A stretch of DNA of 45,264 bases from Bacteroidales bacterium. GTDB taxonomy: Bacteria > Bacteroidota > Bacteroidia > Bacteroidales > F082. The notes under the pieces are model-generated. The model saw only the letters and a program-made list of their open reading frames with translations, did not search any database and was not told where the DNA came from. Made by a program: the position numbers and the translations under genes. Shown one piece after another: positions 33,184 to 43,053 of this stretch; position 1 is the first letter of the stretch, and each line of letters begins with the position of its first letter. The stretch covers positions 1 to 45,264 of the forward strand of contig JANQGJ010000093.1 in assembly GCA_028277395.1 (NCBI GenBank), in the 5' to 3' direction.

Positions 33184-33402
33184 TTTAAATCTTAGCACCT
33201 TTAACCAATTTTCTTTTGTCATATATAATGTGACCTGATGCCATAATACCATAGTTGTTCTTAATTACTAATATTGAATTGAATAAAATTACCAGTAAAT
33301 GCGGTTACCATTTTGTTTTTGGTAGCATAAAATGGTATTATAAGGCTCTTTATGAGCCATGAGTTTACTAATATAAAAGGTCATTAACCAAAATGCAGTG
33401 CT

Positions 33403-36400
33403 ATGAAAAAATTTAATTTATCCCTTGTCGTATTTTTTTTAATGGGATTATGTGCTCAATCCCAGAGTGTTGGAACAGAATCATTCAAAATAGTAAACCC
33501 TTATGATGTCAATCATAGTATTGAAGAAACTAAGTATTTTGATGAAATTGATAAAAAAATAACTGAAATTGCAAATACTAAAGGGAGATCGTTTTCCGGT
33601 GACTGGATTAATCTGGGACCGGTTGATCTCCCATTATCTGATTTTGACTTTTTTGGTAATGGTAGTGTTAAAGCAATAGCATTCCACCCGACAATTCCAG
33701 GCATTATATATGTTGGTACCCAGGCCGGAGGATTATGGAGGACTTCCGATGCCGGACAAAGCTGGATTCCTTTGACTGATTATCTTCCTACTCCAGGAGT
33801 TTTATCGATCCTAATAAACCAGAATAACCCCGATATAATTTACATTGGAACCTGTGCTTATTTTAGTAATACTTATGATGGCATTGGGGTGTATAAAAGT
33901 ATAGATGGTGGTGAGAGTTTCCTGCCTTCCAATATTGGTATGGAATTCAGTGCTGTAAAAAGAATGGTAATGCATCGGAGTAATCCTGATACACTACTGG
34001 CAATAACAAGAGATGGCCTGTATAAATCTGTTAATGGAGGGTATGTTTGGAGTAGGTATCTTATTGGTGATTTTGATGATATTGTAGCCCATCCAACCGA
34101 TGATAATATTTATTATGCCTGCAGAGCTGGTAATTTTTATAAGTCAACCAATATTGGAGATACATGGCAGGAAGTAACTAACGGTTTACCAACACATGAA
34201 ATCAAAGGTAAGATTGGTGTAAGTTCAGCTAATCCGGATTATGTATATTATCTGGCATCGGGAAGTTTTAATTTTAATGGAATTTACTTATCAACAGATA
34301 GTGGTGAAAGCTTTAGTTTAAAGTCAGATACACCAAATATTTTTGGTGTTGATTGTGATGGGGGCAGTAGTATAATTGGGGCACACTCATTTTCTATTAC
34401 CGTTGATCCGAACAATGAAAATGTTGTATATGCCGGAAAAATCAATTGTTGGAAGTCTCTGGATGCAGGTGAAACCTGGAGTATGGTAACAAATCATACA
34501 GGTGATTGTGGAGTGGCTGCTGTTCATTCAAGTATGAATGCTTTCAGATGGGATCCGCATACAGACAATCTATATTCAGGTAATGGAGGTGGAATTTGGT
34601 TTACTGCTGATAATGGTTCAACCTGGAACAATATTACAAGTGGACTTGCCATCAGTCAGCAATACTCTGTAAGTCAAAGTAGGCTAAATCCAAATCACAT
34701 AATAACCAGTTGTGAAGGAAATGGTATTTCAACTTTTTATGGGGACAACTGGATACAGGCAGATGAATATGTTTGGTTTTATGATGTTGATATGGACCAT
34801 ACAGATACTACTTTAAGTTATGGTTGCACTTACTTTAGTGGTGATCTATATCGTCTGGTAAATAATAAAGCCGTTGATTTAATCGCAGGTGTTGGTATCA
34901 ATGGTATAAATGATCCTGGTTGTGTTATGTCTAAGATGTGCCAGCATGAAACAGAGACAGGGATTATGTTTATTGGCATGAAAAATTTATGGAGGACCAC
35001 CGGCCTTCATAATGATAATCCTATGTGGGAGAAAATATGGACTAATTCAGAAAATGGTTGTGTTAAAATCATTGAACAAAACCCATCAAATGATAATCTG
35101 CTCTATTTCAGCACAGGTTTTGAAGACTTGTACAGGTCTGATAATGTTCTGGACAACAACCCTCAATTTGAAGATGTTTATGGTTACTTGCCTAATATTG
35201 AATATGTTATAGACATTGAAACTCATCCACAAATTTCTGAAGTTGTCTACGTAGTTGGAAAAAATAATATTTATAAATCAGGGGATAAAGGTTATACCTG
35301 GGAAGATATTACAGCTAACCTTGCAGGCAGAACCTTTTCCAATGTTGCTGTATATGACCGAAACAACGCAGGTGGATTATATGTTGGAACCAATACAGGT
35401 ATTTACTTTAAAGATGAGCACATGACAGAATGGGTTTACTTTTCTGAAAATCTTCCTGCATATATTGAAATTAGCGATATTGACATATATCATGATATTG
35501 AAAATCCAATGGATGATAGAATAAGAGCAGCAACCAATGGCCGGGGATTGTGGACTTCATCAACTTATTACTATGAACCGATTGCAGATTTCTCCGTTTC
35601 AGATACAGTTATAAATCAAGGATGTTCTGTTGATTTTTATGACTTATCACGTGGTTATCCTCATAGTTGGAGTTGGACTTTTGAAGGAGGAATACCAGCT
35701 ACTTCCCAGGATGCAAATCCAACTGGTATAATCTACCATGAAACAGGAGTATTTGAGGTTTCATTGACAATAGAAAATCCTGATGGCGCCGACAGTAAAA
35801 CAATAGTTGGACTAGTTACTGTTGAGCAAGGAGTTACACCAACACTGGATTTTACGTGTGATATAAATGCCCAATGTAGCAATGAACCTGTTCATTTTTA
35901 TGAAGAATCTGAAGGTTGTCCCTCAAACTGGACATGGACTTTCATCCCTGACAATGTATTGTATCTGGAAGGAACCAATGAAAATTCAATGAACCCCATT
36001 GTATCATTCAATTCTACAGGATATTATACCGTAAAACTTGTTGTATCAAATTCGTTTGGTCAGTCCCAGGTTATAAAAGATGATTACATAAGTATTGGTG
36101 GACAGGAATTACCATTTGTTGAAGATTTTTCTGGAGATAATTTTTCAGAAATGGGTTGGGAAGTTGTAAATCCCGATTTAAGTATTACTTGGGATCTAAC
36201 AGATGTTGAGTCGTCACATGGTACGATAGAAACTGTAGCATGGATAAACAATTACAATTATCCAAATATTGAGGAAGGTGAAAGAGATTATTTAATAACT
36301 CCAATATTGAATTTTTCAGGAATTGAAAATGTGGCTATAACTTTTGAGTATGCATATGCAGAGCGATTCTCACCGAGCGATTCTTTGTTTGTTGCAATTT

Positions 36401-36930
36401 CAGATGATTGTGGTGCTACATGGTCTTATGTATATGCAAATGGTCCGGATGGTCAGGGTGTATTCGCCACTTCTGAACCAACAACGGAATTCTTTGAGCC
36501 CCAAAGCTCTGATGATTGGTGCGTATCGGGCTATGGTGCCAGATGTCCATTAATTAATCTCAATGAATGGGCCGGTAAGGAGAATATTAAAATCAGTTTC
36601 GAATCATACTCCAAATATGGAAATAATCTGTATATCAACAATGTAATGATTGATAGTGATGTAGGTTTGCATGAGTTTAATAAAGACATAATAAACTCAT
36701 TTAAATTGCTTCCCAACCCTGCGAATAATCAGGTAATTATACTTCTTGATGTCATACCAGAATCATCAGAGATCATCCAAGTAACGGATCTTCAGGGAAA
36801 CATAATTATGTCCCATGAATTTAGTTCAAAAATGGTAACAATTGATATAAGTAACTTAAAAAGTGGAATGTATTTCGTTAAATTAAGCATTGGTAATAAT
36901 CTCATTACCAAAAAGATGATTGTAAATTAG
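33403..36930 (+). CDS. Giant secreted propeller/PKD/jelly-roll T9SS cargo, paralog 1
   Basis: A 1175-residue protein. A signal peptide (1-20) is followed by a VPS10/BNR-type beta-propeller (about 65-720) with blades such as GGLWRTSDAGQSW, VYKSIDGGESF, CWKSLDAGETW and IYKSGDKGYTW. Two PKD domains follow: about 725-808 (FSVSDTVINQGCSVDFYDLS, with WSWTFEGG) and about 812-900 (DFTCDINAQCSNEPVHF). A choice-of-anchor J jelly-roll (about 901-1085, LPFVEDFSGDNFSEMGW) and a T9SS type-A tail (FKLLPNPANNQVIILLD, SGMYFVKL, terminal KKMIVN) complete it. It is clearly homologous end to end with the next gene but lacks that gene's roughly 50-residue WIEMMQDQNANYYE-type N-terminal segment. A binding or structural surface role is likely. 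Confidence 0.88.
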   Translation: MKKFNLSLVVFFLMGLCAQSQSVGTESFKIVNPYDVNHSIEETKYFDEIDKKITEIANTKGRSFSGDWINLGPVDLPLSDFDFFGNGSVKAIAFHPTIPGIIYVGTQAGGLWRTSDAGQSWIPLTDYLPTPGVLSILINQNNPDIIYIGTCAYFSNTYDGIGVYKSIDGGESFLPSNIGMEFSAVKRMVMHRSNPDTLLAITRDGLYKSVNGGYVWSRYLIGDFDDIVAHPTDDNIYYACRAGNFYKSTNIGDTWQEVTNGLPTHEIKGKIGVSSANPDYVYYLASGSFNFNGIYLSTDSGESFSLKSDTPNIFGVDCDGGSSIIGAHSFSITVDPNNENVVYAGKINCWKSLDAGETWSMVTNHTGDCGVAAVHSSMNAFRWDPHTDNLYSGNGGGIWFTADNGSTWNNITSGLAISQQYSVSQSRLNPNHIITSCEGNGISTFYGDNWIQADEYVWFYDVDMDHTDTTLSYGCTYFSGDLYRLVNNKAVDLIAGVGINGINDPGCVMSKMCQHETETGIMFIGMKNLWRTTGLHNDNPMWEKIWTNSENGCVKIIEQNPSNDNLLYFSTGFEDLYRSDNVLDNNPQFEDVYGYLPNIEYVIDIETHPQISEVVYVVGKNNIYKSGDKGYTWEDITANLAGRTFSNVAVYDRNNAGGLYVGTNTGIYFKDEHMTEWVYFSENLPAYIEISDIDIYHDIENPMDDRIRAATNGRGLWTSSTYYYEPIADFSVSDTVINQGCSVDFYDLSRGYPHSWSWTFEGGIPATSQDANPTGIIYHETGVFEVSLTIENPDGADSKTIVGLVTVEQGVTPTLDFTCDINAQCSNEPVHFYEESEGCPSNWTWTFIPDNVLYLEGTNENSMNPIVSFNSTGYYTVKLVVSNSFGQSQVIKDDYISIGGQELPFVEDFSGDNFSEMGWEVVNPDLSITWDLTDVESSHGTIETVAWINNYNYPNIEEGERDYLITPILNFSGIENVAITFEYAYAERFSPSDSLFVAISDDCGATWSYVYANGPDGQGVFATSEPTTEFFEPQSSDDWCVSGYGARCPLINLNEWAGKENIKISFESYSKYGNNLYINNVMIDSDVGLHEFNKDIINSFKLLPNPANNQVIILLDVIPESSEIIQVTDLQGNIIMSHEFSSKMVTIDISNLKSGMYFVKLSIGNNLITKKMIVN

Positions 36931-37082
36931 TTGGTGTTTCCAATTATGTTGAGATGATATTTTTTTGTATTAGCATCCTTTTTAGGATTACTTTTGTCAA
37001 TATTAGCATATTGGTATTTGCTTACTGATACCAACTTTGTTTCACATAGTAGTTGTGATTAAAAATTAAATATTAGTTTCTG

Positions 37083-37135
37083 AAAGCCCGTCAGTTTTGC
37101 TTTACGGATATATTGTAAAGCGGACTGGCGGGTTT
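37083..37135. repeat. Long imperfect inverted repeat between the two paralogs
   Basis: Arms at 37083-37105 and 37115-37135 can pair over about 18-20 positions with few mismatches around a nine-base loop (GGATATATT). The outer pairs include AGCCCG with CGGGTT and the inner pairs GCTTTAC with GTAAAGC. It is by far the strongest hairpin in the intergenic region and ends about 58 bases before the ATG of the second paralog. No T-run follows, so it is not a standard terminator. It may be a leader structure, or it may stabilise the 3' end of the upstream mRNA. Confidence 0.65.
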
Positions 37136-37192
37136 ATGTAGGTTGCTCATGAGTTGAGCAGCATCTTATTGAGAAATTTTAAAAATCAAACT

Positions 37193-40100
37193 ATGATAGT
37201 ACGGTACATTACAATTTTATTTATTACACTTATTGGGATTACAATGCAAGCCCAACAAGTTGACAAAAGCAACCCTGCAGAATATCCTCTGTGGATTGAG
37301 ATGATGCAGGATCAGAATGCAAATTATTACGAAACTGTAGATGCATTCAACAAGTATTGGGAAGACAGACCTGATAGAAAAGGTAGTGGTTATAATCCTT
37401 TTATGAGATGGAAGTGGTATATGAGCCATAAGATCAATCCCGATGGGTCGAGACGCGAACCCGGGTTAGACAGAAAACTGTACAGCGATTTTGTTAATAC
37501 AAATAAGACTGCACGTTCTTTTGCCGGCGACTGGGTTAATATTGGTCCCATAAACCTGCCATCATCACCAAACGATTTTTGGGGAAATGGAAGAATCAAT
37601 GCAATAGCGTTTCATCCAACAGATGCTGACATTATTTTTATTGGAGCACCTGCCGGAGGGCTTTGGAAATCAGCCGATGCTGGTCAAACATGGACTCCCA
37701 TGACAGACAATCAGCCTACCCTTGGTGTATCAGCTATTGTTGTTGATTATAATAACCCAGACATTATTTATTTGGGAACCGGAGACAGAGATGCAGGTGA
37801 TGCACAAGGACTAGGTGTATTTAAAAGCACTGATGGTGGTGTAACTTTTAACCCGGCAAATGATAATATGAGCACAGCTACAATCAGTAAACTTATCATC
37901 CACCCTTCCAATCCTGATATTCTGATCGCAGCTGCAAATTCAGGTGTATATAAATCAACTGATGGTGCGTTATCGTGGACTAAAACTAAAACAGGAAATT
38001 GTAAGGATATTGTATTCAGACCTGCAGACCCTTCAATTGTCTACACCTCATCATCCGGACAATTCTTTAAATCAACCGATATGGGTGATACTTGGACGAT
38101 GATAACATCCGGAACACCTGCTACGGCATCAAGGGGAGCAATTGATGTAAGTGCTGCCAATCCTGATTATGTATATTATTTTGCAACCACTAATAGTGAA
38201 TATTATGGAACATATCTTTCCATTGATAATGGAGAGACATTTACATTGCAATCAAGTTCTCCAAATATCATGGGTTGGGGTTGTAATGGTGGATCAGGAG
38301 GCCAGGCATGGTACGATCTTGATATTGCTGTTGATCCTCTTGATGAAAATACTATTTATGCCGGAGGAATTAATTGCTGGAAGTCAACTAATAGCGGACA
38401 AAACTGGACTATGGTTTCAAATCAGACCGGTGATTGTGGTGCCGATGGAGTACATGCCGACCTTCATGTTCTTGAATGGAACCCAATAAGCAATGTACTT
38501 TATGTGGGTAATGACGGAGGAATATGGTACACTGATGACGGTGGCAATGAGTGGAACAGAATTACAAATGGACTTGCTATTGGACAGCAATATAAACTTG
38601 GACAAAGTAAACTGCTTCAGAATCACGTAACAACTGGATATCAGGATAATGGGATCTCAATATTTCATACCGATACATGGATACAATCAGATATGTATGC
38701 CGATGGTATGGAAGCTGAAATGGATAACCATGATACAACATTGAGTTATGGATGCATGCAGTTTGGACGTATGTACCGGATGGTAAATGATAAAGCAACA
38801 GTAATGATTGCAGGTCAGGGAATAAACGGAATAACAGAATCCGGACAATGGATAACACCATTTTGTCAGCACGAAACAAATCCTGAGATTATGTTCGCAG
38901 GATACAACAACTTGTGGAGGACTACCAATCTTCAGAATAATTCACCTTCATGGACAAAAATATCACATAACAATGGTTCCGGAGCTTTAACTGTTGTTGA
39001 GCATTCACCTGCTGATGAAAATTTATTCTATTATGTTACTACAGGAAGTAGTTTAATCAGGTCTGATAATATTCTTGACAGCTCTCCTTCTTATATAAAT
39101 TTGCAGGATATGCTGCCAGGAAACGGAACAGTTACTGATATTGAAGCCCATCCATTTAATATGGATATTGTATACATAACAAGAGGAACTAAAATCTACA
39201 AGTCTGTTGATAAAGGTGTAAGCTGGGAAGACATTTCACTAAATCTTCCTGATATGTACTTAAACGATCTTGCATACTACAACCGAAATGGAATTGAAGG
39301 CATTTATGTGGGAACTAATATTGGTGTTTTCTTTAAAGATGAGTTTATGACTGAATGGGTGCTGTTCTCAGATAATCTGCCAGCTGCCATTCTTGTTACT
39401 GAAATTGAAATATATCTTGATCCGGATAGTCCTGTAAATGACAGAGTGCGTGCATCAACTTACGGACGTGGTTTATGGGGATCATCAACATATTATTATG
39501 CACCAACGGCTGACTTTGAAGCAAGTGAAACTAATATTCCGGCAGGATGTGCAATAGATTTCTTTGATAAATCCAGGGGATATCCTCATAGCTGGTCATG
39601 GTCGTTTGAAGGAGGAACACCTTCAACATCAGATGAACCTGATCCTTCGGGAATAATATTTGAGGACGCAGGAACATACGAGATTTCATTAACTGTTGAG
39701 AATCCTGATGGGACCGATACTAAAACGGTTACCGGTTATATTACAGTTGTTGAAGGAATGCTTCCGGAAGTAGAGTTTACAGCAGATTTAACAACTCAAT
39801 GTTCCGGTCAGTCTGTTTATTTTTATGATGAATCAGAAGGGTGCCCAACACAATGGTTGTGGTCCTTTAGTCCAGATGATGTTACATACCTTGAAGGTAC
39901 TGACGAGACATCGCAAAATCCGGTTGTTTCTTTCGGAAGTACGGGTTTGTATTCAGTTACGCTTGAGGTTTCAAACTCATCAGGGCAAAGCCAGTTGGTA
40001 AAAAATGACTATTTGTTTATTGGGGGACAATTATTGCCATTTGCTGAAGACTTTACGGGATCAAGCTTTTCGGAAATGGGGTGGATGGTTGAAAATCCCG

Positions 40101-40843
40101 ACCAAAGTATAACATGGGGATTGACTGATGCTGAAACACCATTGGGAATAATTGAAGGTGTTTGCTGGATCAACAATTTTAATTATCCAAATATAGGAGC
40201 CAGAGATTATCTGATATCTCCAATTATGAATTTCTCAGGATTCGACAATGTATTTATGACATTTGAATATGCGTATGCAGAACGTTATTCGCCAAGTGAC
40301 TCATTAATTGTTGGAATTTCTGATGATTGTGGTTCAACCTGGACAACAGTTTATGCAAACGGACCTAATGGTGATGGTATATTTGCTACTGCAGAACCAA
40401 CAACCGATTCTTTTGAACCACAAAGTTCCACAGACTGGTGTGTCGCTGGTTATGGACCTTCATGTCCGATAATTGATTTATCAGACTGGGCTGGGGAATC
40501 TGATATTAAAGTTCGGTTTGAATCTTATTCAAGATATGGAAACAATTTATATATAAACAAAGTTGATATAAGTAATACTGTCGGACTATTTGATAATCTA
40601 TCAACAAATGATGATTCGTTTATTATGCATCCAAATCCTGCTGATAAGCAACTGAATATAATTGTGAAGAAGGGCGATAGCCAACTAGTGGAAATATTTG
40701 ATGTTCAGGGACGTGTTGTTTTATCTGAAAAGTTTGATAATGATAAAATAACTATGGATATCAGTAGGTTGAATTCAGGAATATATTTCGTAAAAATTGA
40801 CTCAGAGAAGATTTACAGGACCCGGAAATTGATTGTGCAGTAA
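37193..40843 (+). CDS. Giant secreted propeller/PKD/jelly-roll T9SS cargo, paralog 2
   Basis: A 1216-residue protein from the ATG at 37193. The frame is open to a TTG at 37154, but the signal peptide MIVRYITILFITLIGITMQAQ starts here. Residues about 30-95 hold WIEMMQDQNANYYETVDAFN and WEDRPDRKGSGYNPFMRWKW, an N-terminal segment common in large Bacteroidota secreted proteins and absent from paralog 1. A BNR propeller follows (about 105-765: GGLWKSADAGQTW, VFKSTDGGVTF, CWKSTNSGQNW, IYKSVDKGVSW), then PKD domains (about 769-852 and 856-944), a jelly-roll (about 945-1125, LPFAEDFTGSSFSEMGW) and a T9SS tail (FIMHPNPADKQLNIIVK, terminal RKLIVQ). Gene order and domain order indicate tandem duplication of the neighbour. 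The catalytic role is unproven. Confidence 0.88.
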   Translation: MIVRYITILFITLIGITMQAQQVDKSNPAEYPLWIEMMQDQNANYYETVDAFNKYWEDRPDRKGSGYNPFMRWKWYMSHKINPDGSRREPGLDRKLYSDFVNTNKTARSFAGDWVNIGPINLPSSPNDFWGNGRINAIAFHPTDADIIFIGAPAGGLWKSADAGQTWTPMTDNQPTLGVSAIVVDYNNPDIIYLGTGDRDAGDAQGLGVFKSTDGGVTFNPANDNMSTATISKLIIHPSNPDILIAAANSGVYKSTDGALSWTKTKTGNCKDIVFRPADPSIVYTSSSGQFFKSTDMGDTWTMITSGTPATASRGAIDVSAANPDYVYYFATTNSEYYGTYLSIDNGETFTLQSSSPNIMGWGCNGGSGGQAWYDLDIAVDPLDENTIYAGGINCWKSTNSGQNWTMVSNQTGDCGADGVHADLHVLEWNPISNVLYVGNDGGIWYTDDGGNEWNRITNGLAIGQQYKLGQSKLLQNHVTTGYQDNGISIFHTDTWIQSDMYADGMEAEMDNHDTTLSYGCMQFGRMYRMVNDKATVMIAGQGINGITESGQWITPFCQHETNPEIMFAGYNNLWRTTNLQNNSPSWTKISHNNGSGALTVVEHSPADENLFYYVTTGSSLIRSDNILDSSPSYINLQDMLPGNGTVTDIEAHPFNMDIVYITRGTKIYKSVDKGVSWEDISLNLPDMYLNDLAYYNRNGIEGIYVGTNIGVFFKDEFMTEWVLFSDNLPAAILVTEIEIYLDPDSPVNDRVRASTYGRGLWGSSTYYYAPTADFEASETNIPAGCAIDFFDKSRGYPHSWSWSFEGGTPSTSDEPDPSGIIFEDAGTYEISLTVENPDGTDTKTVTGYITVVEGMLPEVEFTADLTTQCSGQSVYFYDESEGCPTQWLWSFSPDDVTYLEGTDETSQNPVVSFGSTGLYSVTLEVSNSSGQSQLVKNDYLFIGGQLLPFAEDFTGSSFSEMGWMVENPDQSITWGLTDAETPLGIIEGVCWINNFNYPNIGARDYLISPIMNFSGFDNVFMTFEYAYAERYSPSDSLIVGISDDCGSTWTTVYANGPNGDGIFATAEPTTDSFEPQSSTDWCVAGYGPSCPIIDLSDWAGESDIKVRFESYSRYGNNLYINKVDISNTVGLFDNLSTNDDSFIMHPNPADKQLNIIVKKGDSQLVEIFDVQGRVVLSEKFDNDKITMDISRLNSGIYFVKIDSEKIYRTRKLIVQ

Positions 40844-40863
40844 ATCAAGTTAAGTTTTCAATT

Positions 40864-40908
40864 GAAAAAAAGGGAATAAACCATCACAACTTATTCCCTT
40901 TATTTTTG
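40864..40908. terminator. Bidirectional intrinsic terminator
   Basis: A perfect ten-pair stem, AAGGGAATAA (40870-40879) with TTATTCCCTT (40891-40900), is flanked by an A-run on the left and a T-rich run on the right. It can therefore stop transcripts of both convergent genes, paralog 2 on the plus strand and the M1 aminopeptidase on the minus strand. Confidence 0.85.
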
Positions 40909-40923
40909 TTACGGCATATCAGT

Positions 40924-42891
40924 TTATTTGATAAACTTTTCGGTAAATGTATTCACTCCATCAGATGCAGTTATAATATAAATGCCGTTTGTGAGGAATG
41001 AAGTATTAATTTTAAATTCATTGTCACCTGTTTGTCCGCTAAACACTAACTTACCTGAAATATCTGTAATTGTTATGTCCCTGTCAGCAAAACTATCATT
41101 TGAAAAATAAAGTGTGATTTCAGGAGACAGATTACTTTGTCCTAATTTGAAAGTAGCAGGAGATTGTTTCTCACTTACTCCAACGGTAATACTTTGTATA
41201 TATTCCATATTCCAGTCATAAGGGTCAAAATCAATGTATGCAATATTTTTACCTGATTCTATTGTAAACTCAGTTAAATTTGCATCCTGATAGTAAGATA
41301 TCAAAGAATCCGAAGCATCATCAAAGTAAACTCTCATTTCGTTAAGCATTTCGAAAAATGGTGTTGAAGATGATCCTGATTGCAAACTGGAAATATAATT
41401 TACACCATCAAGATTATAATACTCAATATTGTAAATCGGATACCCTTCACCATAATACCATTGGTCAAAAAACTGATCGAAATCCATTCCTGTAACTGCT
41501 TCAGCAGTATTTTTAAAATCATCTCCTGTAGCAGTACTATCTGTAAAATCTATCTGGAAGGTTTCCAGAACTTCAAAGAACAGGTCATCATTCTGTATTT
41601 CATGTCTTAGTGAGTGAATGATTGCTGCACCTTTATTGTACGATAACCTTCCGCTAAATATTCGACTTACGTTATCAGGTGTGATCTGATCAACCGGAAT
41701 ATAAACACTTCCGTCAGGTAAAGACATGGCATTATCCTGTGCACCTTTTATATGGCTTTGTCCACTTGAAGGACCATTTATAAACTCTTCAGCCAGAGTA
41801 TTTGAATATGTTGCGAATCCTTCATTTATCCAGATATCACTCCATGTTGCACAGGTAACATTATCACCAAACCACATATGGCCTAACTCATGTGCTACAA
41901 GTCCAAACGGAAATCCTCCAATTGTTGTCATTGTCTGGTGTTCCATACCTCCACCAAGCTCAGTAACACAATGTCCGTATTTTTCCTCCCAGAAAGGGTA
42001 CAAAATATATTTATCGGAGAATAACTCCATCATTGGAACAGTCGCGTCAATTCCGGCTTTATTGTTGGTTAGATAATCCGGTGAATCATAAATAAAATTT
42101 TGAATCAAAATAGAATCACCATTCATTTCTTCAGGATGGGCATAAATATTATACTCCTGGTAATCAGATACTGCAAAGGAAATCAGGTAGTATGCAATTG
42201 GATACTTTGATTTCCATTCATAACGTGTTTTGCCATTTCCAAGATCAACAACATCGGTAAGCAATCCCTGTGATCCTGCCATGTTCTCTGAACTTGTTGT
42301 TAGAAACACCCAGGCTGAATCAGCTTTATCTTCAAGGTCCTGTTTTACTGCAAACCAGTCTGATGCAGCGAATGGTTCAGATAATGACCATGTTACATCT
42401 TTGCCATAATACGCTGAAGTTGCATTAGTCAAACCTGAGAAAAATCCACCTGTAGGAGGAACTCCGTTGTAAAAAATCTGAGCAGAAAACGATGATCCCG
42501 CAGTAATCTCGTCAACGGGAACTATAACGTTGCTTTCTTCTCTGTCGTAATCTGTATATTCCACACCGTTGAACATAACCTTTGTTATGGTATGGAATGA
42601 TTTTAACTCAATGGCAAAAGTGTCCATGTCAACAAGCGCAATTCCGTTAATGGTTGTATTTCCGTCAACGAAAAGTGAGGTATTGGATACTTCAATATCC
42701 AGAAAGTAGAATGTCACATCATAATCATCCAGATAATCACTTTGCCAGTTATACAAATAACGGCTGAAATCATGGTTATTATGTGACTTCACATGAGAAC
42801 ATGTGAGCTCGCAATTGAAATCATCATTTATCTGTGAAAAAGAAAAGGATGCTATCAAAAAAAATGTAATTGTGAATAAAAGTTGTTTCAT
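40924..42891 (-). CDS. M1 family aminopeptidase with T9SS sorting domain
   Basis: A 655-residue secreted zinc metallopeptidase (signal peptide 1-20). The N-terminal beta domain covers about 45-245. The substrate-anchoring GAMEN-type motif appears as GGMEH (314-318). Zinc ligands and the general base are in AHELGHMWFGD (H334, E335, H338), and the third ligand E357 lies in WINEGFATY. YNKGA (about residues 418-422) is the usual conserved block with the transition-state region. The C-terminal 80 residues are a T9SS type-A tail (LYFSNDSFADRDITITD, TNGIYIITASDG, terminal FTEKFIK). It should remove N-terminal residues from peptides outside the cell, fitting a protein-degrading lifestyle with sdaA next door. 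The long ERAP-like C-terminal domain is absent, as in short cold-active-type M1 enzymes. Confidence 0.93.
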   Translation of the reverse strand: MKQLLFTITFFLIASFSFSQINDDFNCELTCSHVKSHNNHDFSRYLYNWQSDYLDDYDVTFYFLDIEVSNTSLFVDGNTTINGIALVDMDTFAIELKSFHTITKVMFNGVEYTDYDREESNVIVPVDEITAGSSFSAQIFYNGVPPTGGFFSGLTNATSAYYGKDVTWSLSEPFAASDWFAVKQDLEDKADSAWVFLTTSSENMAGSQGLLTDVVDLGNGKTRYEWKSKYPIAYYLISFAVSDYQEYNIYAHPEEMNGDSILIQNFIYDSPDYLTNNKAGIDATVPMMELFSDKYILYPFWEEKYGHCVTELGGGMEHQTMTTIGGFPFGLVAHELGHMWFGDNVTCATWSDIWINEGFATYSNTLAEEFINGPSSGQSHIKGAQDNAMSLPDGSVYIPVDQITPDNVSRIFSGRLSYNKGAAIIHSLRHEIQNDDLFFEVLETFQIDFTDSTATGDDFKNTAEAVTGMDFDQFFDQWYYGEGYPIYNIEYYNLDGVNYISSLQSGSSSTPFFEMLNEMRVYFDDASDSLISYYQDANLTEFTIESGKNIAYIDFDPYDWNMEYIQSITVGVSEKQSPATFKLGQSNLSPEITLYFSNDSFADRDITITDISGKLVFSGQTGDNEFKINTSFLTNGIYIITASDGVNTFTEKFIK

Positions 42892-42962
42892 ATTTTAAAG
42901 GATTTAGTTTGTCGACCATTATATCGTAAGATACATAGTCTCAAAATGTTTAAGTAAAAACC

Positions 42963-42982
42963 TAACCTACAAAGCTAGGTTA
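42963..42982 (-). promoter_or_regulatory. Inverted repeat centred on a -7-like box between sdaA and the M1 peptidase
   Basis: TAACCTA (42963-42969) and TAGGTTA (42976-42982) form a seven-pair perfect repeat with a six-base loop. On the minus strand the centre contains TAGCTTTG (42977-42970), an exact TAnnTTTG, about 75 bases before the peptidase ATG, so the repeat could be an operator over its promoter. Read as RNA, the same hairpin is followed by GGTTTTT and could instead terminate sdaA. I cannot decide between the two. Confidence 0.35.
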
Positions 42983-43053
42983 AAATGATGACAGATAATA
43001 ACAGGAAATAGTTGTATTCGGAGAATTTAAGAAATTTTAAGATTTATTAACTA

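Noticed and set aside
33344..37168. GGCTC/GAGCC and GCTC/GAGC mini-hairpins in front of both giant paralogs
   Set aside because: Stems of four or five pairs at different distances from the start codons; too common by chance to call a shared regulator.
41726..42076. A 116-codon frame antisense to the M1 aminopeptidase
   Set aside because: Its length is explained by the constrained catalytic region on the other strand; no independent coding signs.
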